Origin: Myxococcales bacterium
Lineage (GTDB): Bacteria > Myxococcota_A > Polyangia > Haliangiales > J016
DNA: 14,765 bases
Reading direction: 5' to 3'
NCBI GenBank assembly: GCA_014238595.1
Contig: JABAAV010000035.1
Location: forward strand, 1 to 14,765
Shown: positions 7,536 through 14,765 of the stretch, one piece after another
Layout of the letters: every line of letters starts with the position of its first letter
Numbering within the stretch: position 1 is the first letter of the stretch
The notes under the pieces: generated by a model
Seen by the model: only the letters and a program-made list of their open reading frames with translations
Told to the model about the DNA's origin: nothing
The model's database searches: none
Made by a program: the position numbers and the translations under genes

Positions 7536-9157
7536 AAAAACCAAACTCATTATTTTCTATGCAACATGTAAAACGATCTTCATCACGACATGCTTTGATA
7601 AGTTTACTCGCTATTTTATTCAGTGTTCTTCTGATCAATGTTGCTAGTGAGGGCATTTCAACACGCGTGGATCTGACAACATCTAATATTTATTCTTTGG
7701 ATGTTGCATCTAAAGCGTTGGTTGCAGGACTCGATGAACGTATCCATGCCACGGCATATATTGGTAATGTGCCTAATGAAAATGCCTTTGAACAACAATA
7801 TGTCGAATCACTCCTTGAACGTTATTCCGAAGCATCTAACGGAAAGCTGACATGGGAGAAAATCGATCCGTTTGAACGTGGTCGTGAATTTCAAAATCAA
7901 CTACGTGATGATGAACAAATTGACAAAATACTATGGTTTTCATTAGTTGATGGTGTTCCACAACAAATCCCTATCTACTTTCAAATTAAATTCAAATATT
8001 TAGACCAATCCGAAGTATGGACACCACCGGCACAGTTTAATCTCAACGGATTAGAATATACGTTCACATCATTGTTTAAACGGCTTGCTTATCCACGCAA
8101 ACAAATATTAGTCACTCAAGGATTCGGCTCCCCAGCAGAAGCACGTGTCATTCTATCTTCGTTATCAAATAATTATGCTGTTAACATGGTTGATATCGCT
8201 TCTGAGACATTTTCATTAGATCCTGCCGATGTCTTGATCGTTAATGGACCTACAGAGCTTTTATCATCTCAAGCCCTTGGTGACATTGATGCCTATGTTA
8301 CATCTGGAAAACCTGTATTGTTTTTATTGCGTGGCATGAAGTTTCAACCCATGGGGCAAAATTCAAAATCACTGATCGGTGTTCCAGTACAAACCGGTCT
8401 TGAAAACATGCTTAAAAATTATGGTGTGACGCTACATAGTGAAATCATCCTTGATCCTATACAAAACTCTCTTGGAGCTGCCTTTGTTGGAAACAATGGA
8501 TTTCTCACTAAAGAACCTTTTCCTTTGGTTGATATTATTTCTTCACAATCGCATGGCGTTCTTGCTGGAATGAAAAAATTGGTCATGCCTTACACCAGTC
8601 GCATCACGCTCAACAACGATCAAGCAACATCTGCACAGATCAAAACAACACTGCTTGCACAAACATCTGACGCATCATTTTTTCACGACAAGGTGCTGAC
8701 TGTTGCACAAGATATTCCATTTACACCGCTTACTGAAGATCGAGGGCCATACAGCACAGGTTATGCTTTGGAAGGTACATTCCCTTCATTCACCAATCCA
8801 TCAACACAGGGAAAATCCACCCGTATGATTGCTTTTGGTTCCGCAGATTTTGTGGGCGATGCGTATGTTAGCTTGGCACAGCGATCACCTTTGTTTCAAA
8901 ACCTTGTCTTTGGACAATATGCCTTATCCTCAATGGTTGACTGGTTGCTCGATGACAGGACATTAACTGCAATCATGAGCAAACAAGCACCACAACCCAT
9001 GGCCGTGATTAGCCCTTCACAAAAAGCATGGGCAAAATATGGCGCAGGCCTCGGCGTATCTTTTTTCATCCTTCTCATTGCCGTTGCCATGCATTTCATC
9101 TCTGATAAGAAACGATATTCTATCGATATTTCAACATTCAAAACAAAAGAAAAATAA
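7532..9157 (+). CDS. GldG-type ABC transporter auxiliary protein
   Basis: A 541-residue protein of the GldG/ABC auxiliary family, the periplasmic companion of GldA-GldF-type transporters. It has an N-terminal membrane helix (LISLLAILFSVLLINVAS, about residues 23-40) followed by the family's STRVDLTTSNIYSLD segment, a large extracytoplasmic region, and a C-terminal helix (GLGVSFFILLIAVAMHFI, near residue 510) with a short basic tail. The topology is two membrane anchors around a periplasmic domain. The start at 7532 was preferred over 7526 because of Shine-Dalgarno spacing. The stop is followed directly by the ATG of the DUF4340 gene. The ligand is unknown; the fold resembles sugar/nucleotide-sensing domains in the family but no binding residues can be assigned here. 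Confidence 0.9.
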   Translation: MKKPNSLFSMQHVKRSSSRHALISLLAILFSVLLINVASEGISTRVDLTTSNIYSLDVASKALVAGLDERIHATAYIGNVPNENAFEQQYVESLLERYSEASNGKLTWEKIDPFERGREFQNQLRDDEQIDKILWFSLVDGVPQQIPIYFQIKFKYLDQSEVWTPPAQFNLNGLEYTFTSLFKRLAYPRKQILVTQGFGSPAEARVILSSLSNNYAVNMVDIASETFSLDPADVLIVNGPTELLSSQALGDIDAYVTSGKPVLFLLRGMKFQPMGQNSKSLIGVPVQTGLENMLKNYGVTLHSEIILDPIQNSLGAAFVGNNGFLTKEPFPLVDIISSQSHGVLAGMKKLVMPYTSRITLNNDQATSAQIKTTLLAQTSDASFFHDKVLTVAQDIPFTPLTEDRGPYSTGYALEGTFPSFTNPSTQGKSTRMIAFGSADFVGDAYVSLAQRSPLFQNLVFGQYALSSMVDWLLDDRTLTAIMSKQAPQPMAVISPSQKAWAKYGAGLGVSFFILLIAVAMHFISDKKRYSIDISTFKTKEK

Positions 9158-10525
9158 ATGAGTCAAACAAAAACAATTGAAAAGAAACAAACCCTGATAG
9201 CATTAGCCGTTTTCGGCGTGGCACTTCTGCTTGCCATAGTGAATCTTCAGAGCAACGATTCAAAGCTTGTTCAGCAAACACCGCCATCACCACTAGCATC
9301 AATTGGAGCAACACAAATACATGAGCTTCACATTGCTACGCCTAATGAAGAAAAGCCTATTGTCATTGTCAAAGACATGTCTAACAATCACTGGAACATC
9401 ACATCACCGATTCAGGCATTGGCTGATAGCACATTGATTGATGAAGTCATCAAAAACCTTGTGTCATTACGTTTTGACAGTAAACCTGCTGCTGAACACA
9501 GCAACTCATGGGAAACACTAGGTGTGCTTGAAGAACAAACCAAGGCAATCACACTCATCAACACTAAAAAACAATCTAAAACGATTCATATTGGAACCAG
9601 AGATTATATCCGTCTCGATAACAGCGATAATGTATACCGTGTTTCTAATCTCGACAAAGAATCAATCATCGACAATGTCCATGGGTGGCGTAATCGTCAA
9701 GTACTCAAAATCCCTGCCGATGATATTCGTGTTGTTGCGCTGAAGGAACAAACCAAACATGCCGAATTAACGCACACGAAAACCAAAGACGACAAACCAC
9801 AATGGACATTGACTCAAGGCGCACAATTTGTTGGAGCATTAGATAGTAGCATTGGCCCTAGCCTTGTTAGAGTATTATCTGATTTACGTGCAACATCGAT
9901 TGTCGATGGTATCACACATCGTCGTGCTGGAATGATGCCACCTAAAGTTGTTGTTACCGTCACATTGGCCGACAAGTCTTCCGAAAAACTTTGGATTGGA
10001 AATCAAACAGGCAATAACACCTACATTGGGCATCCTGATAACAAACATATTTGGACCATTCCAACAGCGACTATTCAATCGATATCAGGCGGCATTCTTG
10101 CATGGCGAGACAAAAGTATTGTGCCGTTTTCTTCAACCGAAATTAATCAAATTAAAGTCAAACGTGACAAAGAGTTGTTGGTTTTTGAACGACAAGATTC
10201 TTCTTGGAAAATCAACAAACCTAAAGGGTATGTATTGAACGACAAATATGACATTGAGCGGATGACAGGCGTGTTAGGCAGTATTAAAATCAATCGATTT
10301 GTTGCAACGAACAAAAAAAATCTACGAAAACGAGGTCTTAATCCACCTAAAATTCACATCACCGCAATCAACAGTGAAAACAAATCAGTCACATTGTCAT
10401 TGGGGAATACGACAGCCAATGAAGTCTATGCCATATCAAGCAACAGGCCCGAATTATTCCTGATTCCTTCATATATTACGGGCATGTTTGACAAGCCGTG
10501 GTCAGAGCTCGCCAAAAAACAATAA
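9158..10525 (+). CDS. DUF4340 domain-containing membrane-anchored protein
   Basis: A 455-residue protein with one N-terminal membrane helix (TLIALAVFGVALLLAIVNLQ, about residues 12-31), then a periplasmic region with repeated beta-rich modules of the DUF4340 type. Recurrent elements include SWETLGVLEEQTKAITLI with a following IHIGT, the segment VVTVTLADKSSEKLWIGN, and LNPPKIHITAINSENKSVTL with LSLGN near the C terminus. DUF4340 proteins commonly close gldA-gldF-gldG-type operons and are thought to be part of the same complex; no reaction is known. The ATG directly follows the gldG-type stop, with only an A-rich stretch upstream, so translation is probably coupled. The gene ends 4 bases from the convergent ridA stop, with no visible terminator between them. 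Confidence 0.88.
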   Translation: MSQTKTIEKKQTLIALAVFGVALLLAIVNLQSNDSKLVQQTPPSPLASIGATQIHELHIATPNEEKPIVIVKDMSNNHWNITSPIQALADSTLIDEVIKNLVSLRFDSKPAAEHSNSWETLGVLEEQTKAITLINTKKQSKTIHIGTRDYIRLDNSDNVYRVSNLDKESIIDNVHGWRNRQVLKIPADDIRVVALKEQTKHAELTHTKTKDDKPQWTLTQGAQFVGALDSSIGPSLVRVLSDLRATSIVDGITHRRAGMMPPKVVVTVTLADKSSEKLWIGNQTGNNTYIGHPDNKHIWTIPTATIQSISGGILAWRDKSIVPFSSTEINQIKVKRDKELLVFERQDSSWKINKPKGYVLNDKYDIERMTGVLGSIKINRFVATNKKNLRKRGLNPPKIHITAINSENKSVTLSLGNTTANEVYAISSNRPELFLIPSYITGMFDKPWSELAKKQ

Positions 10526-10529
10526 TCTG

Positions 10530-10964
10530 TCACCGTTTTGAATCATCGATAACAGCAGATGCGACACTGTCGTGATTGCGTGTGACTAAAGCGATAGCAT
10601 CAATTTCGATCATGGCATTTTTAGGCAAATTAGACACCTCTACTGTAGCTCGTGCCGGAAATACACCATCAAGCCATGTTTCATAAATTGGATTAATATC
10701 ATCAAAATCGGCCATGTTTGTGAGGTAAATCGTTATTTTGACCAATGATTGAGGGGATGAACCACCCGCAACAAGAACTGCAGCAAGGTTTGTTAAAGCC
10801 TGTTTGGTCTGAGATATAACATCACCCTCTCCAACAAAGGCACCTGAAGGATCAAGGGCGATTTGACCTGAACAAAACAGAAAATCACCCACCAAAACGG
10901 CTTGAGAATAAGGTCCAATGGCTTGAGGGGCAGAGTGTGTAGAAACGATATTAATGGCTGACAT
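10530..10964 (-). CDS. ridA: RidA family 2-iminobutanoate/2-iminopropanoate deaminase
   Basis: Cytoplasmic trimeric enzyme that hydrolyses reactive enamine/imine intermediates released by pyridoxal-phosphate dehydratases, protecting amino-acid metabolism. The sequence shows the family signature IGPYSQAV (16-23), FCSGQIALDP (30-39) and FPARATVEV (102-110) with the substrate-binding R105, then AMIEIDAIA with E120. With the start at 10964, R105 and E120 fall exactly on the numbering of the E. coli enzyme, which is why I chose it. Upstream in-frame starts at 10994, 10991 and a TTG at 11009 would add a non-conserved extension, and none has a clear ribosome binding site. The protein has about 15 extra C-terminal residues compared with the usual 128. 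It is convergent with the DUF4340 gene and divergent from the tRNA. Confidence 0.93.
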   Translation of the reverse strand: MSAINIVSTHSAPQAIGPYSQAVLVGDFLFCSGQIALDPSGAFVGEGDVISQTKQALTNLAAVLVAGGSSPQSLVKITIYLTNMADFDDINPIYETWLDGVFPARATVEVSNLPKNAMIEIDAIALVTRNHDSVASAVIDDSKR

Positions 10965-11078
10965 TGGTGAATGTTGTACATGGCCATTCATCATTTTGAA
11001 ATAGAACAATGACTATTTACCTGCTATCCAAACCACAATTGGAGCCTGCAGTGGTATATAAAGAGAGACAATTGACAT

Positions 11079-11153
11079 GCGAATGTAGCTCAGCGGTAGA
11101 GCACTGCCTTCACACGGCAGGGGTCACAGGTTCAATCCCTGTCATTCGCACCA
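11079..11153 (+). tRNA. tRNA-Val (anticodon CAC)
   Basis: A full cloverleaf reads directly: acceptor GCGAATG pairs with CATTCGC; D-arm GCTC...GAGC; anticodon stem CTGCC/GGCAG around the loop TTCACAC, with CAC at positions 34-36 decoding GTG; T-arm ACAGG/CCTGT with TTCAATC. The CCA end is encoded. A TATATAAAG stretch at 11055-11063 may be part of its promoter, but no convincing -35 box matches it. Confidence 0.97.
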
Positions 11154-11225
11154 TGTTTTAGAGGATTTTGAATACCCGCGTACACTTGCTTATTGATTGT
11201 TTTTTGTGGCATATTCCTGCCTACC

Positions 11226-11399
11226 ATGGCCAAGAAAAGAGGAAAAGGACGTGAATTAATCCGCTTGGTCTCAACTGCGGGTACAGGGTTCTTTTACACA
11301 ACAACAAAAAGTAAAAGTCGTACACCTGATAAACTGGTGATCAAAAAGTACGATCCTAAAATCAGAAAACATGTAGATTTTAAGGAAGCAAAAATCTAG
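11226..11399 (+). CDS. rpmG: 50S ribosomal protein L33
   Basis: A 57-residue basic large-subunit protein beginning MAKKRGKGRELIRLVSTAGTG, with TTTKSKSRTPDKL and the C-terminal YDPKIRKHVDFKEAKI of proteobacterial L33. It has no CxxC pairs, so it is the zinc-independent form. The ATG at 11226 is chosen because the protein starts MAKK in the family; an open frame further upstream is not conserved. No Shine-Dalgarno is visible. A TTGCTT (11186-11191) and an extended -10-like TGGCATATT (11207-11215) would start transcription a few bases before the ATG, so the message may have almost no leader. rpmB follows after 12 bases. Confidence 0.96.
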   Translation: MAKKRGKGRELIRLVSTAGTGFFYTTTKSKSRTPDKLVIKKYDPKIRKHVDFKEAKI

Positions 11400-11411
11400 T
11401 CAGGAATTTCC

Positions 11412-11648
11412 ATGTCACGAGTATGTCAAGTTACCGGTAAGCGGGCTTTGGTTGGAAACAGAGTCAGCAAATCAAATCGAAAAACAAAACGTCGTTTCGA
11501 AATCAATCTTCGCAATAAGCGCTATTGGCTCGAATCAGAAAAGCGATGGATCCAACTCCGTGTGACTGTGCGTGGTATGCGTACCATTGACAAAAAAGGA
11601 ATTGAATCCATAGTCCGTGACATGCGTTCGCGCGGTGAAGCTGTTTAG
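11412..11648 (+). CDS. rpmB: 50S ribosomal protein L28
   Basis: A 78-residue large-subunit protein with the diagnostic start MSRVCQVTGKRALVGNRVS, followed by KTKRRFEINLRNKRYW and the C-terminal RVTVRGMRTIDKKGIESIV. It has a single Cys (C5) and therefore lacks the zinc-binding set, matching the zinc-independent L33 beside it. AGGA at 11402-11405 lies 6 bases before the ATG. It is probably co-transcribed with rpmG, which precedes it; the order rpmG-rpmB is the reverse of the enterobacterial arrangement. Confidence 0.97.
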   Translation: MSRVCQVTGKRALVGNRVSKSNRKTKRRFEINLRNKRYWLESEKRWIQLRVTVRGMRTIDKKGIESIVRDMRSRGEAV

Positions 11649-11676
11649 TCAGTTTTAAACATACTGGTTTTGTGTT

Positions 11677-14160
11677 GTGAACGAGCACTATAATCCGCAG
11701 ACACTCGAACCCACATGGCAAACTCGATGGGAAGAGCGTCAGGCTTATGAAGTTTCAGATGATGCATCTTCAACAGGATATGTTCTGGAAATGTTCCCCT
11801 ATCCTTCAGGCGCTATGCATATGGGGCATGTACGCAATTATCTTATTGGAGATGTCATTGCACGATACATGCGTCTCCAAGGAACAGAAGTATTGCATCC
11901 TATGGGATGGGATGCTTTAGGGTTGCCTGCTGAAAATGCTGCCATTAAAGACAAACAACATCCTGAAAAACGTACCGCTGAAAATATAAAATCATTCAAA
12001 AATGAAATGAAACGACTTGGATTTTCCTATCAATGGTCACGGGAAATATCCACGGCTGATCCCAATTACTACAAATGGAATCAATGGTTTTTTCTCAAAA
12101 TGCGTGAGCGCGATCTTGTGTATCGCCGAAAAGCATCGGTCAACTGGTGCAACGATTGTCATACAGTGATTGCCAACGAACAAGTTGTTGATGGATGTTG
12201 TGAACGATGCAATGGCACTGTCATTGTTCGTCAAATGCCAGAATGGGCAATACGAATCACAAATTATGCGGAGCGACTGTTAGAAAATCTTGATCAACTC
12301 ATTCATTGGCCTACTGAGGTGATCAAAAAACAACGCAATTGGATCGGAAAAAACGAAGGTGTTTTTTTTGATTTCAAAGTTATGAACACCGATGTCACAC
12401 TGCGTGTTTTTACCACACGTCCTGACACTATCTTTGGATGTAGTTACCTTGGCATTTCTGCTGACCACCCAGATATCGCAGCCATTGTTACGGAAAAACA
12501 CAAACAACAAACAGACCGCTTCATCAAAGATCAAACAACTCAAAAAACGACACGCCAACATGATCGCAGCGATATTCCCAAAGAAGGTGTTAACACAGGT
12601 GCCATCGCCATCCATCCAATGACCGGTGAGAAACTCCCTGTTTGGTTAGCAAACTTTGTTGTATCAGATTATGGCACTGGTGCTGTCATGAGTGTCCCTG
12701 CACATGATCAACGTGATATGGATTTTGCACAAACCTATGATCTCCCTATTAAAGCGGTCATCAAACCAAGTGACAACCAAGATACTGATATCCATAACGG
12801 TGTTGCGTTTATAGATGAAGGCATTCTCGTTGACAGTGACTCCTTTACAGGATTGACATCAAAACAAGCAACGATTGCGATTGCTCAACATGTTCAAAAA
12901 CAAAACATAGGTGAACCGGCGGTTACATTTCGACAACGAGATTGGGGTATTTCAAGACAACGATATTGGGGAACACCGATTCCGATCGTATATTGCGATC
13001 AATGTGATCCTAATCATGAAGGTATTGCTGTCCCTTATGAAGATCTTCCTGTGAAACTCCCAGACATTGATGTTGAACAGGTATTAACAGGTCGTGGAGA
13101 ACCTCCACTGGCCAAGGTCTCTTCATTTTTAAATACCACATGCCCGCTCTGCAAAGGTCCTGCCACAAGAGAAGCAGAAACAATGGATACATTTGTTGAT
13201 TCGGCATGGTACTTCGCACGATACTTAGATCCTCACAACAACGACTTACCTTTTACATCTGATAAAGCCAATCAATGGTTTCCTATCGATGTTTATATCG
13301 GTGGCCCTGAGCATTCCACGATGCATCTTTTATATTGTCGTTTTTGGATGATGGTCATGAATGAAATGGGACTTACGACACATCAAGAACCTATCAAAAC
13401 TTTAATTACACAAGGTATTGTTAATGGACCCGATGGAAGAAAAATGTCTAAACGTTGGGGTAATGTAGTGTCCCCTTCTGACATCATCAAAGACTATGGA
13501 ACCGATGCTGTTCGTACGTTTGTAATGTTTGCAGGACCTATGGATAAAGATATTAAATGGTCTAACGAACAAGTCGAAGGATGCCATCGCTTTTTGCATC
13601 GACTATGGCGACTTGCCTATAATCATCGCGATTCTGTATCCATTCTCTCTAAACAATCAGTCGATCATGATCTTGAGATACAACGTGAAACACACAAAAC
13701 ACTCAAACGTGTTACGACAGACTTTGAACGACATTCTTTTAACACCATTATTGCACGGTGCATGGAGCTGGTTAATTTTTTAACAGCTCGAAAACTGACA
13801 CATACTGATCAAGAAAAAAACAGTATTGTAGAAGCCATTCAACTGTTAGCAGCAATGCTCTTTCCTATAGCACCACATATTACATCTGAAATCGCAACAA
13901 CCTATTGTTCAGAGCATTTATTAGATTTAGGAAAATTCCCTACTTACATTCAAGAACTCACTGTCGATAAGCATGTCAATTACACAATTCAAATTAACGG
14001 AAAACGAAGAGGACAAGTTACTGCGGCATCTGATGCTACAGAAGAAGATATTAAAACCTTGATCAATGATATGTCGCAGATCACTCGTTATTTAGAAGGA
14101 ACAATCATCAAGACAATTTTTGTTCCTAAAAAACTCATTAACTTCGTTGTTAAGCCATAA
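11677..14160 (+). CDS. leuS: leucyl-tRNA synthetase
   Basis: Class I synthetase charging tRNA-Leu; 827 residues, normal for bacterial LeuRS. Visible features are MFPYPSGAMHMGH with the HIGH-type motif HMGH at 48-51; a Cys cluster in WCNDCHTVI...CCERC (about 156-181); the editing domain with TTRPDTIFG (about 246-254) and VPAHDQRD with the conserved D344; a second Cys set around CDQCD and CPLCKG; and the KMSKS-type loop, which here reads KMSKR (589-593) followed by WGNVV. The start is GTG, chosen because NEHYNPQTLEPTWQ aligns with the conserved LeuRS N-terminus; no good Shine-Dalgarno is seen. The gene is 28 bases downstream of rpmB and may be part of the same transcript. Confidence 0.97.
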   Translation: MNEHYNPQTLEPTWQTRWEERQAYEVSDDASSTGYVLEMFPYPSGAMHMGHVRNYLIGDVIARYMRLQGTEVLHPMGWDALGLPAENAAIKDKQHPEKRTAENIKSFKNEMKRLGFSYQWSREISTADPNYYKWNQWFFLKMRERDLVYRRKASVNWCNDCHTVIANEQVVDGCCERCNGTVIVRQMPEWAIRITNYAERLLENLDQLIHWPTEVIKKQRNWIGKNEGVFFDFKVMNTDVTLRVFTTRPDTIFGCSYLGISADHPDIAAIVTEKHKQQTDRFIKDQTTQKTTRQHDRSDIPKEGVNTGAIAIHPMTGEKLPVWLANFVVSDYGTGAVMSVPAHDQRDMDFAQTYDLPIKAVIKPSDNQDTDIHNGVAFIDEGILVDSDSFTGLTSKQATIAIAQHVQKQNIGEPAVTFRQRDWGISRQRYWGTPIPIVYCDQCDPNHEGIAVPYEDLPVKLPDIDVEQVLTGRGEPPLAKVSSFLNTTCPLCKGPATREAETMDTFVDSAWYFARYLDPHNNDLPFTSDKANQWFPIDVYIGGPEHSTMHLLYCRFWMMVMNEMGLTTHQEPIKTLITQGIVNGPDGRKMSKRWGNVVSPSDIIKDYGTDAVRTFVMFAGPMDKDIKWSNEQVEGCHRFLHRLWRLAYNHRDSVSILSKQSVDHDLEIQRETHKTLKRVTTDFERHSFNTIIARCMELVNFLTARKLTHTDQEKNSIVEAIQLLAAMLFPIAPHITSEIATTYCSEHLLDLGKFPTYIQELTVDKHVNYTIQINGKRRGQVTAASDATEEDIKTLINDMSQITRYLEGTIIKTIFVPKKLINFVVKP

Positions 14161-14238
14161 CCTAACATTATAGAACATCACGGCATTGCGCTGCATGTGG
14201 TATGTCGCAAAACTTGCATGTCGTCATTTTATTGCAGG

Positions 14239-14293
14239 TTCAATAAGATATCGGCTTGCCCTGTTAGCGTTGTGATATCAACTCTTTATTGAA
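14239..14293. repeat. imperfect inverted repeat between leuS and the LRR gene
   Basis: TTCAATAAGATATC (14239-14252) is mirrored by GATATC (14274-14279) and TTATTGAA (14286-14293), separated by a 21-base centre and a 6-base insertion in the right arm. It could form a hairpin in either transcript of this convergent gene pair, or bind a dimeric protein. The rest of the 186-base gap (14161-14346) shows no gene and no clear terminator with a T tract. Confidence 0.45.
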
Positions 14294-14346
14294 TCAGATT
14301 CACCGAGCAAGCATCACAGATACAAGGGTGACCTGCTTGGTATGAT

Positions 14347-14765
14347 CTATGGGCATAGATTCGTATAACTACCTAAGTCGCAATCTATGAGGGCTTGGTT
14401 GCTGTATATATCAACATATCCCTCGATTGTTTGTAGTTGTGACAAATTGATACTCGTTAGGCTGGCATTGTCGAATATACGCAAAGATTCATTCTCCAAA
14501 CCTACTCCAATTGTTTGTAGTTGTGGCATGGAGATGCTCGTTAGTCTGGGGTTGGTGAATATCTCAACATATCCCTCGACTGCTTGTAGTTGTGGCAAGT
14601 CAATGTTCGTTAGAGAGTAGCTCTCGGATATCTCAACACGCCCATCGATTGTATGTAGTTTTGGCATGGTGATGCTTGTTAGTCTGGTATTTCTGGCTAT
14701 AGAAACACTACGGCTTGTTTCTAGTTGTGGCATGGAGATGCTCTCTAGGAATCTGTTGTCGTTTA
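14347..14765 (-). CDS. leucine-rich repeat / receptor-L-domain-like protein, C-terminal part
   Basis: The minus-strand frame is open from the right edge to a TAG at 14349-14347, so at least 138 C-terminal residues are encoded and the start lies outside the window. The sequence is built of repeats of about 23 residues of the form LTSIxMPQLQTIEGYVEIxxNxx, four clear copies plus a partial one at the edge, ending in a cap with two cysteines (IDCDLGSYTNLCP). This is the pattern of receptor-L-domain or LRR solenoids, usually secreted or surface lipoproteins when found in deltaproteobacterial-type genomes; a signal peptide would be off-window. One repeat is 28 rather than 23 residues long. No function can be assigned; protein binding is the usual role of the fold. 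The first in-window ATG (14733) is not the true start because repeat sequence continues upstream of it. Confidence 0.75.
   Translation of the reverse strand, partial: NDNRFLESISMPQLETSRSVSIARNTRLTSITMPKLHTIDGRVEISESYSLTNIDLPQLQAVEGYVEIFTNPRLTSISMPQLQTIGVGLENESLRIFDNASLTSINLSQLQTIEGYVDIYSNQALIDCDLGSYTNLCP
14413..14732 (-). repeat. tandem DNA repeat encoding the LRR units
   Basis: A core resembling TTGTAGTTGTGGCATGGAG on the plus strand recurs at about 14431, 14515, 14584, 14653 and 14719, giving spacings of 84, 69, 69 and 66 bases. The copies differ at many positions, so this is an old protein-coding repeat, not a CRISPR array. Confidence 0.7.

Noticed and set aside
10526..10560. Bidirectional terminator between the DUF4340 gene and ridA
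   Set aside because: The stops are 4 bases apart and I found no stem with flanking T runs in or next to the gap.
11072..11077. Perfect TTGACA directly before the tRNA
   Set aside because: A matching -10 box would fall inside the mature tRNA, so it cannot drive that gene; taken as chance.
12280..12615. 111-codon frame on the minus strand within leuS
   Set aside because: It lies opposite the leuS editing domain, lacks any family pattern, and is explained as an antisense shadow of a conserved gene.
14187..14211. Short hairpin TTGCG...CGCAA after leuS as a terminator
   Set aside because: Only five outer pairs with a weak inner stem, and followed by AAAACTTG rather than a T tract; not convincing.
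14413..14732. Regularly spaced repeats that could suggest a CRISPR array
   Set aside because: The spacing is 66-84 bases with imperfect copies, the frame is open throughout, and the units translate into LRR-like protein repeats. No identical repeats with unique spacers exist in the window.

Overview
The window reads as a moderately AT-rich Gram-negative bacterial chromosome. Its best taxonomic hints are a DUF6178-type protein, a family I know mainly from deltaproteobacterial-type lineages, a GldA/GldF/GldG/DUF4340 ABC operon, zinc-independent ribosomal proteins L33 and L28, and a fragment of a receptor-L-domain-like leucine-rich repeat protein. I would place it among the former Deltaproteobacteria or relatives, with low confidence and no species call.

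Left part (1-4047): a type II CRISPR-Cas locus on the minus strand, most likely subtype II-C. A complete 1102-codon cas9 is followed after 3 bases by cas1, which runs off the left edge before its catalytic His and Asp. cas2 and the CRISPR array are not in the window and are expected to the left. The only non-coding stretch of the locus, 3911-4047, looks like an unannotated tracrRNA gene on the plus strand, divergent from cas9. It has a candidate anti-repeat, a 13-bp hairpin closed by a C(UUCG)G tetraloop with G.U pairs that fix the strand, and a terminator-like hairpin. This would supply the RNA partner that Cas9 needs for crRNA maturation and DNA cleavage.

Middle (4048-10525, plus strand): a DUF6178 protein starts 15 bases after the tracrRNA terminator hairpin. 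It is followed by a tightly packed four-gene operon: an ABC ATPase with a GTG start and strong Shine-Dalgarno, a six-helix ABC-2 permease, a GldG-type auxiliary subunit overlapping the permease by ATGA, and a DUF4340 protein starting directly after the preceding stop. Together these should form one inner-membrane ABC complex with a large periplasmic part; its substrate is unknown.

Right part (10530-14765): a RidA enamine/imine deaminase (minus strand) ends 4 bases from the operon. Next comes a plus-strand housekeeping block: tRNA-Val(CAC), rpmG, rpmB and leuS. After a 186-base spacer carrying an imperfect inverted repeat, the 3' part of a leucine-rich repeat protein gene enters from the right edge on the minus strand.

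The observation most worth following is the tracrRNA gene. It predicts the sequence of the unseen CRISPR repeat (starting GTTATTGG), its promoter may lie inside the cas9 start region, and its terminator abuts DUF6178.
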